Positions 42,186-51,104 of a DNA stretch of 64,000 bases are shown here, piece by piece. Numbering within the stretch: position 1 is the stretch's first letter; every line of letters begins with the position of its first letter. The stretch covers positions 176,770-240,769 of the forward strand of contig NZ_BOMH01000013.1 of assembly GCF_016862095.1 (NCBI RefSeq), in the 5' to 3' direction. A model generated the notes under the pieces. It was not told the origin of the DNA and made no database searches. It saw only the letters and a program-made list of their open reading frames with translations. The translations under genes were made by a program, and so were the position numbers. The stretch is from Actinoplanes cyaneus. GTDB taxonomy: Bacteria > Actinomycetota > Actinomycetes > Mycobacteriales > Micromonosporaceae.

Positions 42186-44352
42186 ACCGGTGTTCCAGGG
42201 CGAGGCGGGGCAGCCGGCGGGCCAGCGCGGCCGGGAGCCACCAGGCGCGGGCGCCGAACAGGTGCATGGCGGCCGGCAGCAGCAGGCAGCGGATGACCAC
42301 GGCGTCGACCAGGACGGCCACCGCCAGGCCGAGCCCGAACTGCTGGAGCATGCGGTCCGGGGAGAGCAGGAAGGCGCCGAACACCACCACCATGATCGCG
42401 GCGGCGGCCGTGACGACCCGGCCGGTGGTGGCGAGCCCCTCCCGGACCGCGGCCGCGGCGTTCCCGGTGCGTTCCCAGTGCTCGTGCATGCGGGCCAGCA
42501 GGAACACCTCGTAGTCCATGGACAGGCCGAAGACGATCGCGAAGATCATGACCGGGACGTACGCCTCGATCGGGCCGGGCGTCACGCCGGCCGCGCCGTG
42601 CTGGAACACCACGGTGATGACGCCCATCGCGACGCCGACGCTGAGCAGGTTGAGGACCGCGGCCTTCACCGGGATCAGCAGGGAGCGGAACAGCAGGAGC
42701 AGCAGCAGGGCGGAGAGGCCGACGACGACCGCGACGAACAGCGGCAGCCGGGCGGCGATGGCGGCGGAGACGTCGATGACGGCAGCGGTGGGCCCGCCGA
42801 TCAGGACCGTGGCGCCGTTGGCGGTGGCCACCGGGGCGAGGACGTCGTCGCGCAGCGTGGTGACTAGCTCGGCCGTGGCCTCGTCCTGCGGGGCCGAGGC
42901 CGGGAAGGCGATGACGGTGGCGACGTCACCGCCCGGTGCGGAGATCGGCGGGATGACGCCGGCGACGCCGGGGGTGCCGGCGAGCGCCTGCCGCACGGCT
43001 CCGGCGGCGGTGCCGGCCTGCCCTCCGGGCGTGTGCACGACGATGACCAGCGGGCCGTTGACGCCGGGTCCGAATCCTTCGGCGAGCAGGTCGTACGCCC
43101 GGGTGCTGGTCTTGGTTCCGGCGTCGTTGCCGGCGTCGGCGAAGCCGAGCCGCATGCCCAGCAGGGGCGCGGCCAGCCAGAGCAGCACGATCAGCGGCAG
43201 CAGCAGCGCCGGCCACGGGCGGCGGGCGACCGCGTCGCTCCAGCGGCGCCAGAGGTGTCCCTCCTCGCGCTGGGGCCGGCCGCGGCGGGTGGCTCTCTCC
43301 CGGCGGCGGATGATGGAGCGCTCGATGCGGGCGCCGAACAGGCCGAGCAGCGCGGGCAGCAGGGTCAGCGCCGCGAGCATGGTGACCAGGACGGTGACGG
43401 CCAGGGCGACGGCGACGCCCTGCAGGGCGCCGAGGCCGAGCAGCACGAGGCCGAGCAGGGCGATCAGCACGGTGGTGCCGGCGAAGAAGACGGTACGGCC
43501 GGCGGTGTCCAGCGCGGCGCGGACGGCAGCCGGCCGGTCGGTCCCGGCGATCAGCTCGCCGCGGTAGCGGGAGAAGACCAGCAGCGCGTAGTCGATGCCG
43601 ACGCCGAGGCCGACGAGGATCAGCAGCGGGGTCGTGAAGTCGGCGACCGTGGCGACGTGGGAGGCGAGGGCGACCAGGCCGATGGCGGTGCCGACGGCGA
43701 ACACCGCGATGATGATCGGCAGGCTGGCGGCGAGCAGCGACCCGAAGAGGAAGACCAGCACGATCAGCGCGGCGAGCAGGCCGGCGCCTTCGGCCGGGCC
43801 GCCCTCGGACTCCTCGGCGGCCCGGGCCGGGTCGCCGCCCACCTCGACGGCCAGCCCGGCGCCGGCGGCGGTGCGGGCGGCGCTGATGATGCGGCGGGTG
43901 TCGTCGGCGGGCATCGCCTCGGCGGGAACATCGAGGGCGACGGTCGCGTACGCGATGGTGCGGTCGGCGGAGATGGCGGACGGTGGGGCGTCGCCCGCCG
44001 GATAGGGGCTGACGACCTCGGCGACGTGCGGGAGCGCGCGCACCTGGGCGAGCATGGCCTCGACGGCGGTGCGGGTGGCCGGCGCGGTCACGTCGGCCGG
44101 GGCGCGCACCACGATGTCGAGGGTGGCGCCGGCCCGGGCCGGGGCGCGCTCGTTCAGCAGGTCCTGGGCCTTCTGCGAGTCGGCGCCGGGCAGGGTGAAG
44201 TCGTTGTGGTAGTCGGTGCCGGCCAGGCCCGACCCGGCGGTGACCCCGGCCAGGATCAGCACCCACAGCAACACGGCGGTCCAGCGGTGCCGGTCGGCGA
44301 ACCCGGCGAGGCGTTCGAACACGCTGCCCCGGGGCGTTTCTGTGATGGTCAT
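42184..44352 (-). CDS. MMPL-family RND transporter
   Basis: 722 residues. Two repeats each hold a large outer loop and six membrane helices, the MMPL/RND pattern. Charged residues within helices that carry protons are seen in GIDYALLVFSRYRGEL (near 250) and GLSMDYEVFLLARMHEHW (near 620). MMPL proteins export lipids, siderophores or drugs using the proton gradient. The N-terminus (RGSVFERLAGFADRHRW) is the normal cytosolic start. It is divergent from a two-component system that could control it. The substrate is unknown. Confidence 0.9.
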   Translation of the reverse strand: MTITETPRGSVFERLAGFADRHRWTAVLLWVLILAGVTAGSGLAGTDYHNDFTLPGADSQKAQDLLNERAPARAGATLDIVVRAPADVTAPATRTAVEAMLAQVRALPHVAEVVSPYPAGDAPPSAISADRTIAYATVALDVPAEAMPADDTRRIISAARTAAGAGLAVEVGGDPARAAEESEGGPAEGAGLLAALIVLVFLFGSLLAASLPIIIAVFAVGTAIGLVALASHVATVADFTTPLLILVGLGVGIDYALLVFSRYRGELIAGTDRPAAVRAALDTAGRTVFFAGTTVLIALLGLVLLGLGALQGVAVALAVTVLVTMLAALTLLPALLGLFGARIERSIIRRRERATRRGRPQREEGHLWRRWSDAVARRPWPALLLPLIVLLWLAAPLLGMRLGFADAGNDAGTKTSTRAYDLLAEGFGPGVNGPLVIVVHTPGGQAGTAAGAVRQALAGTPGVAGVIPPISAPGGDVATVIAFPASAPQDEATAELVTTLRDDVLAPVATANGATVLIGGPTAAVIDVSAAIAARLPLFVAVVVGLSALLLLLLFRSLLIPVKAAVLNLLSVGVAMGVITVVFQHGAAGVTPGPIEAYVPVMIFAIVFGLSMDYEVFLLARMHEHWERTGNAAAAVREGLATTGRVVTAAAAIMVVVFGAFLLSPDRMLQQFGLGLAVAVLVDAVVIRCLLLPAAMHLFGARAWWLPAALARRLPRLALEHR

Positions 44353-44515
44353 CGACTCTCTCCGATGCGACGGTGGTGACGGAAGGTGACGCTACGGACG
44401 GGCGGCACTGCGCCGAAACGCTCCGAGGTGGGCTCCGCGCGTACCCCTGAAGGGGGATGCCGGATGCTCCCGCTGAGGGATCCGCGACCCCGGCGGCCGC
44501 CCGTAAGGTGGACTG

Positions 44516-45727
44516 ATGCCGGTCAAGATGGGGGCGCGCGGCCGGGTCGCGGCCGACGCCGCGGTGGCGCTCGCCGCCGGGGCCTTCACCATCGCGATGC
44601 TGCGCGCGGGAGGTCTGGGCACTCCGGCGACGACGGGGTACCGAGAGCTCGACGCGGCCGGCTTCGCGCTGACGGCCGCGTCGGTGGCGCCGCTGCTGCT
44701 CGCCCGCCGGCTGCCCGGCGTGATGTGGGCGGTGACCTCGGTCGTCTCGCTGGTCATGCTGGGGCTGGGCTATGCCCTCGACGTGCCGCCCGGGCCGCTC
44801 GCCGCGACGTATCTGCTCGCCGAGGCCGTGGGTGGCGGCCACACCCCGCGGCGCAGGTTGCTGGCCGCGGCGGGGGTCGCCGGTTACGTGCCGGTGGCGA
44901 TCGCCGTGATGGCCCTCGACGGCCAGTCGGTCCTCGGGATGTCGCCGGGGCTGTTCGCCTGGGTGGCCATGTTCGGGCTGGTGTGGATCGCCGGTGACCG
45001 GACCCGGCTGCGCCGCGAACGCATCGTCGAGCTGGAGGACCACGCCCGGCTGCGCGAGCAGGAGATCCAGGTGCAGCGGCGTCTGGTCGCCGCCGAGGAA
45101 CGCACCAGGATCGCGCGGGAGCTGCACGACTCGGCGGGGCACGCGATCAACGTGATTCTCGTTCAGGCGGGCGCGGCCCGTCTGCTGCACCGGCAGGATC
45201 CGGACCGGTCGGTGCAGGCGATCACCACCATCGAGGAGGTGGCGTCCGCGACGATCACCGACATCGACCGCCTCGTCCGCGCGCTGCGGCAGGAGGCCGC
45301 CGGGCCGACCGGCCCGGCGCCGGCCGATCCCGCGCCGGCCGACACTGCCGCGCTGGAGCAGCTGGTGGATCGGCACCGGGCCGGCGGGCTGCGGGTGACG
45401 GCGACGTTCGACGGGGCGCCGCGGGGGTTGCCGAGCGCCGTGGCGTGGGCCGCCTACCGGATCCTGCAGGAGGGGCTGACGAACGCCGCCCGGCACGGGG
45501 CCGGCACCGCTGACGTGCGGATGTCGTACGGGCCGGCCGCGGTGGAGATCGTGGTCAGCAACCCGGTCGGTGAGCGGCAGCGCCGTCGCCGGGGCATGGG
45601 GATCGTCGGGATGCGTGAGCGTGCCGCGCTGCTGGACGGCTTGCTGGACGCCGGCCCCGTGGACGGCGGGGTCTTCCGGCTGCGGGCCCGGCTGCCGTAC
45701 CAGGCGTCGATGGGGATCTCCGCGTGA
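44516..45727 (+). CDS. Membrane histidine kinase (HisKA_3, DesK-like)
   Basis: 403 residues. About five hydrophobic segments in residues 10-160, then a coiled linker, His204 in ARELHDSAGHAI and a HATPase domain ending GMGIVGMRERAALLDGLL. The stop overlaps the start of the next gene by GTGA, so it forms a tight pair with a NarL-type regulator. The divergent MMPL gene, 163 bp away, is the obvious candidate target. Confidence 0.9.
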   Translation: MPVKMGARGRVAADAAVALAAGAFTIAMLRAGGLGTPATTGYRELDAAGFALTAASVAPLLLARRLPGVMWAVTSVVSLVMLGLGYALDVPPGPLAATYLLAEAVGGGHTPRRRLLAAAGVAGYVPVAIAVMALDGQSVLGMSPGLFAWVAMFGLVWIAGDRTRLRRERIVELEDHARLREQEIQVQRRLVAAEERTRIARELHDSAGHAINVILVQAGAARLLHRQDPDRSVQAITTIEEVASATITDIDRLVRALRQEAAGPTGPAPADPAPADTAALEQLVDRHRAGGLRVTATFDGAPRGLPSAVAWAAYRILQEGLTNAARHGAGTADVRMSYGPAAVEIVVSNPVGERQRRRRGMGIVGMRERAALLDGLLDAGPVDGGVFRLRARLPYQASMGISA

Positions 45728-46401
45728 CCGGGCCGGTGCGGGTGCTGATCGTCGACGACGACGATCTGATGCGGGCCGGGCTGCGGGCGGTGTTGTCCAG
45801 CGACGCCTCGATCGACGTGGTCGGGGAGGCCGCCGACGGCCGTGTGGCGGTCGCGTCGGCCCGGGCGTTGCGACCGGACGTGGTGCTGATGGACGTGCGC
45901 ATGCCGCATCAGGACGGCATCGCCGCGACGCGCGAGCTGGCCGGGGTCGCCCCCGCGGCACGCGTGCTGATGCTGACCACGTTCGAGGACGACGACTACG
46001 TGTTCGGGGCGCTCAGTGCCGGTGCGTCCGGCTTCCTGCTGAAGCGGACCAGGCCGGAGCAGTTGATCGAGGCGATCCACACGGTGGCCGACGGTGACTC
46101 GCTGCTGTCGCCGTCGGTGACGCGGACGGTGATCGACCGGATCGCCACGGCGTCACCACCGGACCCGGTGGTGGCCGGACGGTTGCGGGCGTTGACCGCC
46201 CGGGAGCGGGACGTCCTCGAGCTGGTGGCGCGTGGACTGTCGAACGCGGAGATAGCCGGGGAGTTGTTCGTCGAGGAGTCGACGGTGAAGACCCACATGA
46301 AGCGGATCCTCGCCAAACTGGGCCTGCGGGACCGGGTGCAGGCGGTCGTGGCGGCGTACGAGACGGGTCTGGTCCGGCCCGGTGCACCCGGCCGGGAATG
46401 A
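45724..46401 (+). CDS. NarL/LuxR-family response regulator
   Basis: 225 residues, GTG start overlapping the kinase stop. Receiver acidic residues in VDDDDLM, phospho-acceptor Asp57 (PDVVLMDVRM), and a LuxR helix-turn-helix (SNAEIAGELFVEESTVKTHMKRIL). It acts with the kinase before it. Targets may include the divergent MMPL transporter. The protein is similar to the regulator at 19.9 kb in both domains. Confidence 0.9.
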   Translation: MTGPVRVLIVDDDDLMRAGLRAVLSSDASIDVVGEAADGRVAVASARALRPDVVLMDVRMPHQDGIAATRELAGVAPAARVLMLTTFEDDDYVFGALSAGASGFLLKRTRPEQLIEAIHTVADGDSLLSPSVTRTVIDRIATASPPDPVVAGRLRALTARERDVLELVARGLSNAEIAGELFVEESTVKTHMKRILAKLGLRDRVQAVVAAYETGLVRPGAPGRE

Positions 46402-46413
46402 CCCGGACCGCTG

Positions 46414-46836
46414 TCAGCCGTTGCCGGCCGCGCGGTCGACCAGTGCCTGGGCGACGTCCCGCAGCTTGCGGTTGGTGCCCTGGGACAGCTTGACCAGGAG
46501 CTGGAACGCCTCGTCGGCGCTGCAGTGCCGCTCGCCCATGACGATGCCCTTGGCCTGTTCGATGACGGCGCGGCCGGCCATGGCGGTCTGCATGTGGTGG
46601 GCCAGGGCGGCCTGGCTGTCGTAGAGGTGGACGTTGGCCATCGCGACGGCGGCGTACCCGGCGAAGGTCTGTGCCAGCGCGACCGCGTCGTCGTCGAACG
46701 CCCGTGGCTCGGTCGCGTAGATGTTGAGCGCGCCCGCGGCGGACTCGTGCACGGGCAAGCCGACCGACATCGAGCAGTGACATCCGGACCGCACCGCGCG
46801 AGCGGTGAACTCGGGCCACCGGTCCTCGCCGCCCAT
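46414..46836 (-). pseudogene. GAF-ANTAR protein lacking the first half of its GAF domain
   Basis: Recognisable sequence begins at EDRWPEFTARAVRSGCH and continues through the late GAF part (GALNIYATEPRAFDDDAVALAQTFAGYAAVAMAN) and a full ANTAR domain (AGRAVIEQAKGIVMGERHCSADEAFQLLVKLSQ). About 80-90 residues expected before this point are absent. An ATG at 46836 could still start a 140-residue protein with an intact ANTAR domain. Just beyond, on the other strand, another GAF-ANTAR gene begins equally abruptly. The break looks like a deletion between two divergent genes. Confidence 0.7.
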
Positions 46837-46866
46837 GTCGCCGTCCCCGCCGCCGCCGAGGTCTCG

Positions 46867-47460
46867 GTGACCGTGATCGACCCCCGGAAACGGCCCCGCA
46901 CCGTCGCCTTCAGCGGAGATCGAGCACCCGTGCTCGACGAGCGGCAGTACGAGACCGGGCGAGGCCCCTGCCTGGACGCCGCCCTCACCGGCGGCATCAT
47001 CTCCATCCCGGACACCGCCACGGACCGGACCTACGAGGCATTCTCCGCGGCCTGCCACCGGCACGGGGTGCGACGGGTCCTAGCCGTCGGACTGCCCGGC
47101 CCGCAGTGGATCATCGGCGCCCTCAACTTCTACGGCACCGGGGACCGGCCCTTCGACGACGAGGTACGCGCCGCGGCCACCCTGTTCGCCACCCGCGCCG
47201 CCGTCCTGGTCGCCAACGCCGCCACGTACGAGGACAGCGTCGAACTCACGGCTGACCTGGAACAGGCCATGGCCTCGCGGGCGGTGATCGAGCAGGCGAA
47301 GGGAATCGTGATGGCGGACAAGGGCTGCACCCCCGACGAGGCGTTCAGAGTCCTGGCCACCATCTCCAGCCGGTCGAACGTGAAGCTCCGCGAGGTCGCC
47401 CAGCGACTGGTCGATCAGGCGCAGCACCGTCGCCGGCGCCTCTCCGCACCACCCTCCTGA
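46867..47460 (+). CDS. GAF-ANTAR antitermination regulator, N-terminally clipped
   Basis: From a GTG at 46867 (VTVIDPRKRPRTVAFSGD) it has most of a GAF domain (GRGPCLDAALTGGIISIPDTATD, GALNFYGTGDRPFDDEVRAAATLF) and an ANTAR domain (ASRAVIEQAKGIVMADKGCTPDEAFRVLATISS). Homology reaches a little upstream (about 46819), but no good start is there; a GTG at 46777 is in frame but lies inside the opposite gene. ANTAR domains bind RNA hairpins to stop termination, switched here by a GAF sensor. The first helix and promoter may have been lost with the junction at about 46825. Confidence 0.65.
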   Translation: MTVIDPRKRPRTVAFSGDRAPVLDERQYETGRGPCLDAALTGGIISIPDTATDRTYEAFSAACHRHGVRRVLAVGLPGPQWIIGALNFYGTGDRPFDDEVRAAATLFATRAAVLVANAATYEDSVELTADLEQAMASRAVIEQAKGIVMADKGCTPDEAFRVLATISSRSNVKLREVAQRLVDQAQHRRRRLSAPPS

Positions 47461-47477
47461 CAGCACCGCCCGGGTCG

Positions 47478-48587
47478 CTACCGGCGCAGCCGGACCGGGC
47501 CGGCGTCGATCCGGGTCCGGAACAGCGCGTACGGCTTGTGCCGCAGATCCTTGCCGTGCTGGTAGGTGGCCTGCCGATGCAGCTGGTTGGCGGTGACGTA
47601 CAGGTACCCGTCGGCCGCGACCGACATGGTGTCCGGCCACAGCAGCCGCGGATCGTGCACCAGCGTCTCGTAGGTGCCGTCGGGCCGGCGCAGCAGGACG
47701 GCGTTCTGCTCGTACGCGGTCAGGTAGAGGTTGCCGGCGTCGTCGGTCTCCAAGCCGTCCGAGCCGCTGCCCTTGTCACCTTCGTCGATCACGGTGGCGG
47801 CGACCGCGGCGTCGTCGAGCGCGCGGTCGCAGAGGGCGTCGACGGAGACGCTGTGGAGCCGCCGGGAGGCCAGCGGGCAGTAGTACAGGCGCTGCCCGTC
47901 ATGACCGATCGCGATGCCGTCGGAGCCCATCGTCACCGGCTGCGGGTCGCCGTCGGCGGGGCGTTCCAGGAAGTAGCGGCCCTCCACCACGGGCCGGAAG
48001 GCGGTCAGCGGCTCGGCCTTGGTCGACGGGTGTTCGTGCAGGCGGCGCCAGGACTCGCCGGTGCCCAGGTCGACGACGATGATCCCGTTCGGCCCCTGGT
48101 CGGAGGAGTCGGTGATGAACGCCATGCCCTCGCTGCCACGGCGCAGATCGAAACGCACGTCATTGAGGTACGTCGTGGGCAGTGCCACCTCGGGCGGGAA
48201 CACGATCGTGCGGACCACGGTGTCGGTGTCCAGGTCGACGCAGACCAGCTTGGGCCCGCCCGGACTGGTCGGCTGGAACATCGGCGAGCCGGTGTCGAGG
48301 ACCCAGAGCCGGTCGGCGGGGTCGACGACGACACTCTGCACCGAGACGAAGGCCCGCTCGTCGTCGTTGCCGCCGGGGCTGTTCCACCGCTGGTCCGGGA
48401 AGGGCACGGGCCGGCCGTCGCGCAGTTCGGTGACGGTGGCGGGCACGTCGTCACCCCATTTCGGGAAGTTGACGAAGATGCGGCCGCTGTGGGAAACCGT
48501 GACGCCGGTGGGCATGGGACCGTCGAAGGTCGCGACCGTCTCGAGGGTCCCGGCCGGCTCGTCGCTGAAGGTCATGGGTCGCAGCAT
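47478..48587 (-). CDS. Major-royal-jelly/SMP-30-like beta-propeller protein
   Basis: About 369 residues. Repeating blade-like pieces (GVTVSHSGRIFVNFPKWGDD, VVVDPADRLWVLDTG, TYLNDVRFDL, DGIAIGHDGQRLYYCPL, SDGLETDDAGNLYLTAYEQNAV) match the MRJP/yellow group related to SMP-30 gluconolactonases. FVNFPKWGD and LWVLDTG are typical of this group. The starts at 48587 (GGGAAG upstream) and 48575 are both possible. There is no signal peptide from these starts. Its ligand or reaction is unknown. It faces away from the TPP enzyme gene. Confidence 0.82.
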   Translation of the reverse strand: MLRPMTFSDEPAGTLETVATFDGPMPTGVTVSHSGRIFVNFPKWGDDVPATVTELRDGRPVPFPDQRWNSPGGNDDERAFVSVQSVVVDPADRLWVLDTGSPMFQPTSPGGPKLVCVDLDTDTVVRTIVFPPEVALPTTYLNDVRFDLRRGSEGMAFITDSSDQGPNGIIVVDLGTGESWRRLHEHPSTKAEPLTAFRPVVEGRYFLERPADGDPQPVTMGSDGIAIGHDGQRLYYCPLASRRLHSVSVDALCDRALDDAAVAATVIDEGDKGSGSDGLETDDAGNLYLTAYEQNAVLLRRPDGTYETLVHDPRLLWPDTMSVAADGYLYVTANQLHRQATYQHGKDLRHKPYALFRTRIDAGPVRLRR

Positions 48588-48696
48588 CCCCACTTCCCGC
48601 CGTCTCAATCGAGGTGTGCTTGCGGTCGTCGTCCGACGTTCAGCTCGCGCCGGCGCGGGTAGCCAGAGCCCATCGGATCGAGGAGGGGACAGGGGC

Positions 48697-50499
48697 ATGG
48701 CTGACCGAACGGTGTCGGATCTGGTGGTGGAGCGCTTGTCCGCGTGGGGCGTCGACCGGGTCTTCGGCTATTCCGGCGACGGGATCGACGGTGTCATGGG
48801 CGCGTTGCGACGGGCCGGCAAGCCGGCGTTCGTGCAGGCCCGGCACGAGGAGGCGGCGGCGTTCATGGCCGTCGGTCACGCCAAGTACACCGGCGGGCCC
48901 GGGGTCTGCGTGTCCACCCAGGGGCCCGGCGCCGTCCATCTGCTCAACGGCCTCTACGACGCGAAACTCGACGGCAAGCCGGTGGTGGCCGTCGTCGGGC
49001 AGCAGGCGTCGACGGTGCTGGGCAGCGCCTACCAGCAGGAGATCGACCTGGTGCGGCTCTTCGGCGACGTGTGCGCGCAGTTCGTCCAGGTGGCGCACAC
49101 GCCGGAGCAACTGCCGATGCTGATCGACCGGGCGTTCCGGACGGCGCTGGCGACGCGGAGCCCGACATGCGTGATCCTTCCGCACGACGTGCAGAACGCC
49201 CCGGCCCCGGATCCCGGCACGCATCGGCACGGCGTGATGATGACCAGCCCCGGGCTGCGCCCGGCCCGACTGATCCCGTACGAGGACGATCTGCGCGAGG
49301 CGGCCGCGCTGCTCGACGCCGGTGAACGGGTCGCGATCATGGTGGGGCAGGGCGCGTACGGCGCGGCGGACGAGGTCGTCGAGCTGGCCGAACGCCTCGG
49401 TGCCGGGATCACCACCTCCCTGCTGGGCAAACCCGTGCTGGACGAGGACCTGCCGTTCCACACCGGGGTGATGGGTCATCTGGGCACCACGGCCAGCGCC
49501 GAGCTGATGCGTGACTGCGACACGCTGCTGCTGATCGGCACCAACGACCCGTGGACGGAGTTCTATCCGGCTCCCGGGCAGGCCCGCGCGGTGCAGATCG
49601 ACGTCGACGGCCGGCAGCTCGGCGTCCGGTATCCGGTCGAGGTGCCCCTGCTCGGCGACGCCGCCGAGACGGTGCGGGCGCTGCTGGGCATGGTCGCGAC
49701 CCGGCGTGACCGGGCCTGGCGTGACCGGGTCGAGAGCTCGGTCCGGAAGTGGCGGGAGATCGCGCAGGCCCGTGCCGGGGCCGCCGCCGAACCGATGAAT
49801 CCGCAACACGTGGTCCGGTCGCTGAACGGACACCTGCCGGCGGACGCGCGGGTCGCCGTGGACGTCGGATCGGTCGTCTACTGGTATGCCCGGCACCTGC
49901 GCCTGCCCCGAGGGGTGCCGGCGCACCTGTCCAGCACCCTGGCGTCGATGGGCTGCGGCATCCCGTACGGCATCGCCGCGAAGGAGTCCACCCCGCAGCG
50001 GCCCGTCGTCGTGCTGACCGGTGACGGCGCCATGCAGATGACCGGCCTGGCGGAACTGGTGACGGTCGCGGCCCGCTGGCGCGACTGGGCCGACCCGCGG
50101 TTCGTGGTGTGCGTGCTGAACAACCGGGACCTGGCCGAGGTGAGCTGGGAGCAGCGGGAGACGGAGGGCGAGCCGCGTTTCGGCGCCTCCCAGGAGCTGC
50201 CGGAGGTGCCGTACGCCGGATACGCCGACCTGCTCGGGCTGCGCGGGGTGCGGGTCACGTCCGCCGCGGAGATGGCCGGCGCCTGGGAGGCCGCCCTGAC
50301 CGCGGACCGCCCGGTGGTCATCGACGCGGTCGTCGATCCCGCTGTTCCGCTGCTGCCGCCGGGTCAGCCGTTCGAGAAGGTGAAAGCCATGTACGCCGGG
50401 CTGGCCGCCGAGGGCGGCGTGCAGGCCGTCCGCGCCGAGGCGCACCTGCGCCGCGAACGGGCCGACGAGGGTTACGACGATCCGCGCGAAGGGGACTGA
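48697..50499 (+). CDS. Thiamine-diphosphate-dependent decarboxylase/oxidase family enzyme
   Basis: 600 residues, ATG at 48697 behind AGGAGG; an earlier open frame is ignored. The Pyr domain has VFGYSGDGIDGVMGAL and the cofactor glutamate in ARHEEAAAF (51-52). The ThDP domain has GDGAMQMTGLAELVTVA and a following NNRDL. It belongs to the same superfamily as PoxB and acetolactate synthase, close to proteins named only 'thiamine pyrophosphate-requiring protein'. The product is not predictable; a pyruvate oxidase-like reaction is likely. It shares only family-level similarity with the PoxB-like gene at 7-8.7 kb. Confidence 0.85.
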   Translation: MADRTVSDLVVERLSAWGVDRVFGYSGDGIDGVMGALRRAGKPAFVQARHEEAAAFMAVGHAKYTGGPGVCVSTQGPGAVHLLNGLYDAKLDGKPVVAVVGQQASTVLGSAYQQEIDLVRLFGDVCAQFVQVAHTPEQLPMLIDRAFRTALATRSPTCVILPHDVQNAPAPDPGTHRHGVMMTSPGLRPARLIPYEDDLREAAALLDAGERVAIMVGQGAYGAADEVVELAERLGAGITTSLLGKPVLDEDLPFHTGVMGHLGTTASAELMRDCDTLLLIGTNDPWTEFYPAPGQARAVQIDVDGRQLGVRYPVEVPLLGDAAETVRALLGMVATRRDRAWRDRVESSVRKWREIAQARAGAAAEPMNPQHVVRSLNGHLPADARVAVDVGSVVYWYARHLRLPRGVPAHLSSTLASMGCGIPYGIAAKESTPQRPVVVLTGDGAMQMTGLAELVTVAARWRDWADPRFVVCVLNNRDLAEVSWEQRETEGEPRFGASQELPEVPYAGYADLLGLRGVRVTSAAEMAGAWEAALTADRPVVIDAVVDPAVPLLPPGQPFEKVKAMYAGLAAEGGVQAVRAEAHLRRERADEGYDDPREGD

Positions 50500-50507
50500 G
50501 CGGTGGC

Positions 50508-50533
50508 GCCGCCGGCTCCGCGGAGCCGGCGGC
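50508..50533 (+). terminator. Perfect palindrome terminator after the TPP enzyme gene
   Basis: GCCGCCGGCTCCG and its exact complement lie back to back, 8 bases past the stop, allowing a stem of about 11 bp with a tight loop. Confidence 0.8.
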
Positions 50534-50569
50534 CGGCCCGGGCGAGCGCCCGTCCCGGCCGCTCCGCGA

Positions 50570-50929
50570 TCACCGGCCACCTCGTCGAGGGTCCGGCCGC
50601 CGTCCGGTGCGCGCCGGCCCGGACCCGCGGTTGCGGCCCGGCTGCTCAGCCGGGCCGTCGACGGCACCCGGGCTGGAGAAGACCGCCGGTGGTGCGGCCG
50701 GGCGGCCCGACACCGGCGGAGGCCACTGCGACGCCACGATCTCCGCCCCGGTGACCGGCACCGCCGGCGAGACGCGGTCCAGCAGGCGCTGCGCCACCGA
50801 CTCGTCGATCTCCAGGTCAGGACTGATGCGGACATCGGCGTCGGTGGCCAGGTCGACCACGTCGTCGAGAGTGAACTCCTTGGCTCCTAGGCTGCTCAGC
50901 CGCCGGGCGAACTCCTGCGCATTGACCAT
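50570..50929 (-). CDS. Small hypothetical protein
   Basis: 119 residues from ATG 50929. The first 60 residues (VNAQEFARRLSSLGAKEFTLDDVVDLATDADVRI) look like a folded helical segment with acidic character; the rest is proline- and glycine-rich and probably disordered. A GAGGAA lies about 13 bases before the ATG. I recognise no family. The compositional contrast between the N-terminal part and surrounding frames supports coding. Confidence 0.5.
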   Translation of the reverse strand: MVNAQEFARRLSSLGAKEFTLDDVVDLATDADVRISPDLEIDESVAQRLLDRVSPAVPVTGAEIVASQWPPPVSGRPAAPPAVFSSPGAVDGPAEQPGRNRGSGPARTGRRPDPRRGGR

Positions 50930-51104
50930 CTTGCAACCACATTCCTCGGTCTGCTGATGACCCAGCGTAACTGCCGCTGTAATCAACTGTCTCGCCGCCC
51001 ACCGCCGGGGCCCTGCCGGTGAGGTCGCCGGCCCATCGACGGTACCCGTCACCCCGCCGGGCGCGGGCCGGCGGTGCGGGCGCGGGGTCGCGGTGGTCCT
51101 CCGA

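Noticed and set aside
42926..45961. A 1011-codon minus-strand open frame across the MMPL and two-component genes
   Set aside because: It overlaps three recognised genes in wrong frames; the predicted protein is arginine-rich with no family.
46525..46866. Extension of the plus-strand GAF-ANTAR gene upstream to 46525
   Set aside because: This part is antisense to the ANTAR domain of the opposite gene and has no family resemblance.
47538..48662. Plus-strand open frame opposite the MRJP-like gene
   Set aside because: Antisense of a protein with clear beta-propeller repeats.
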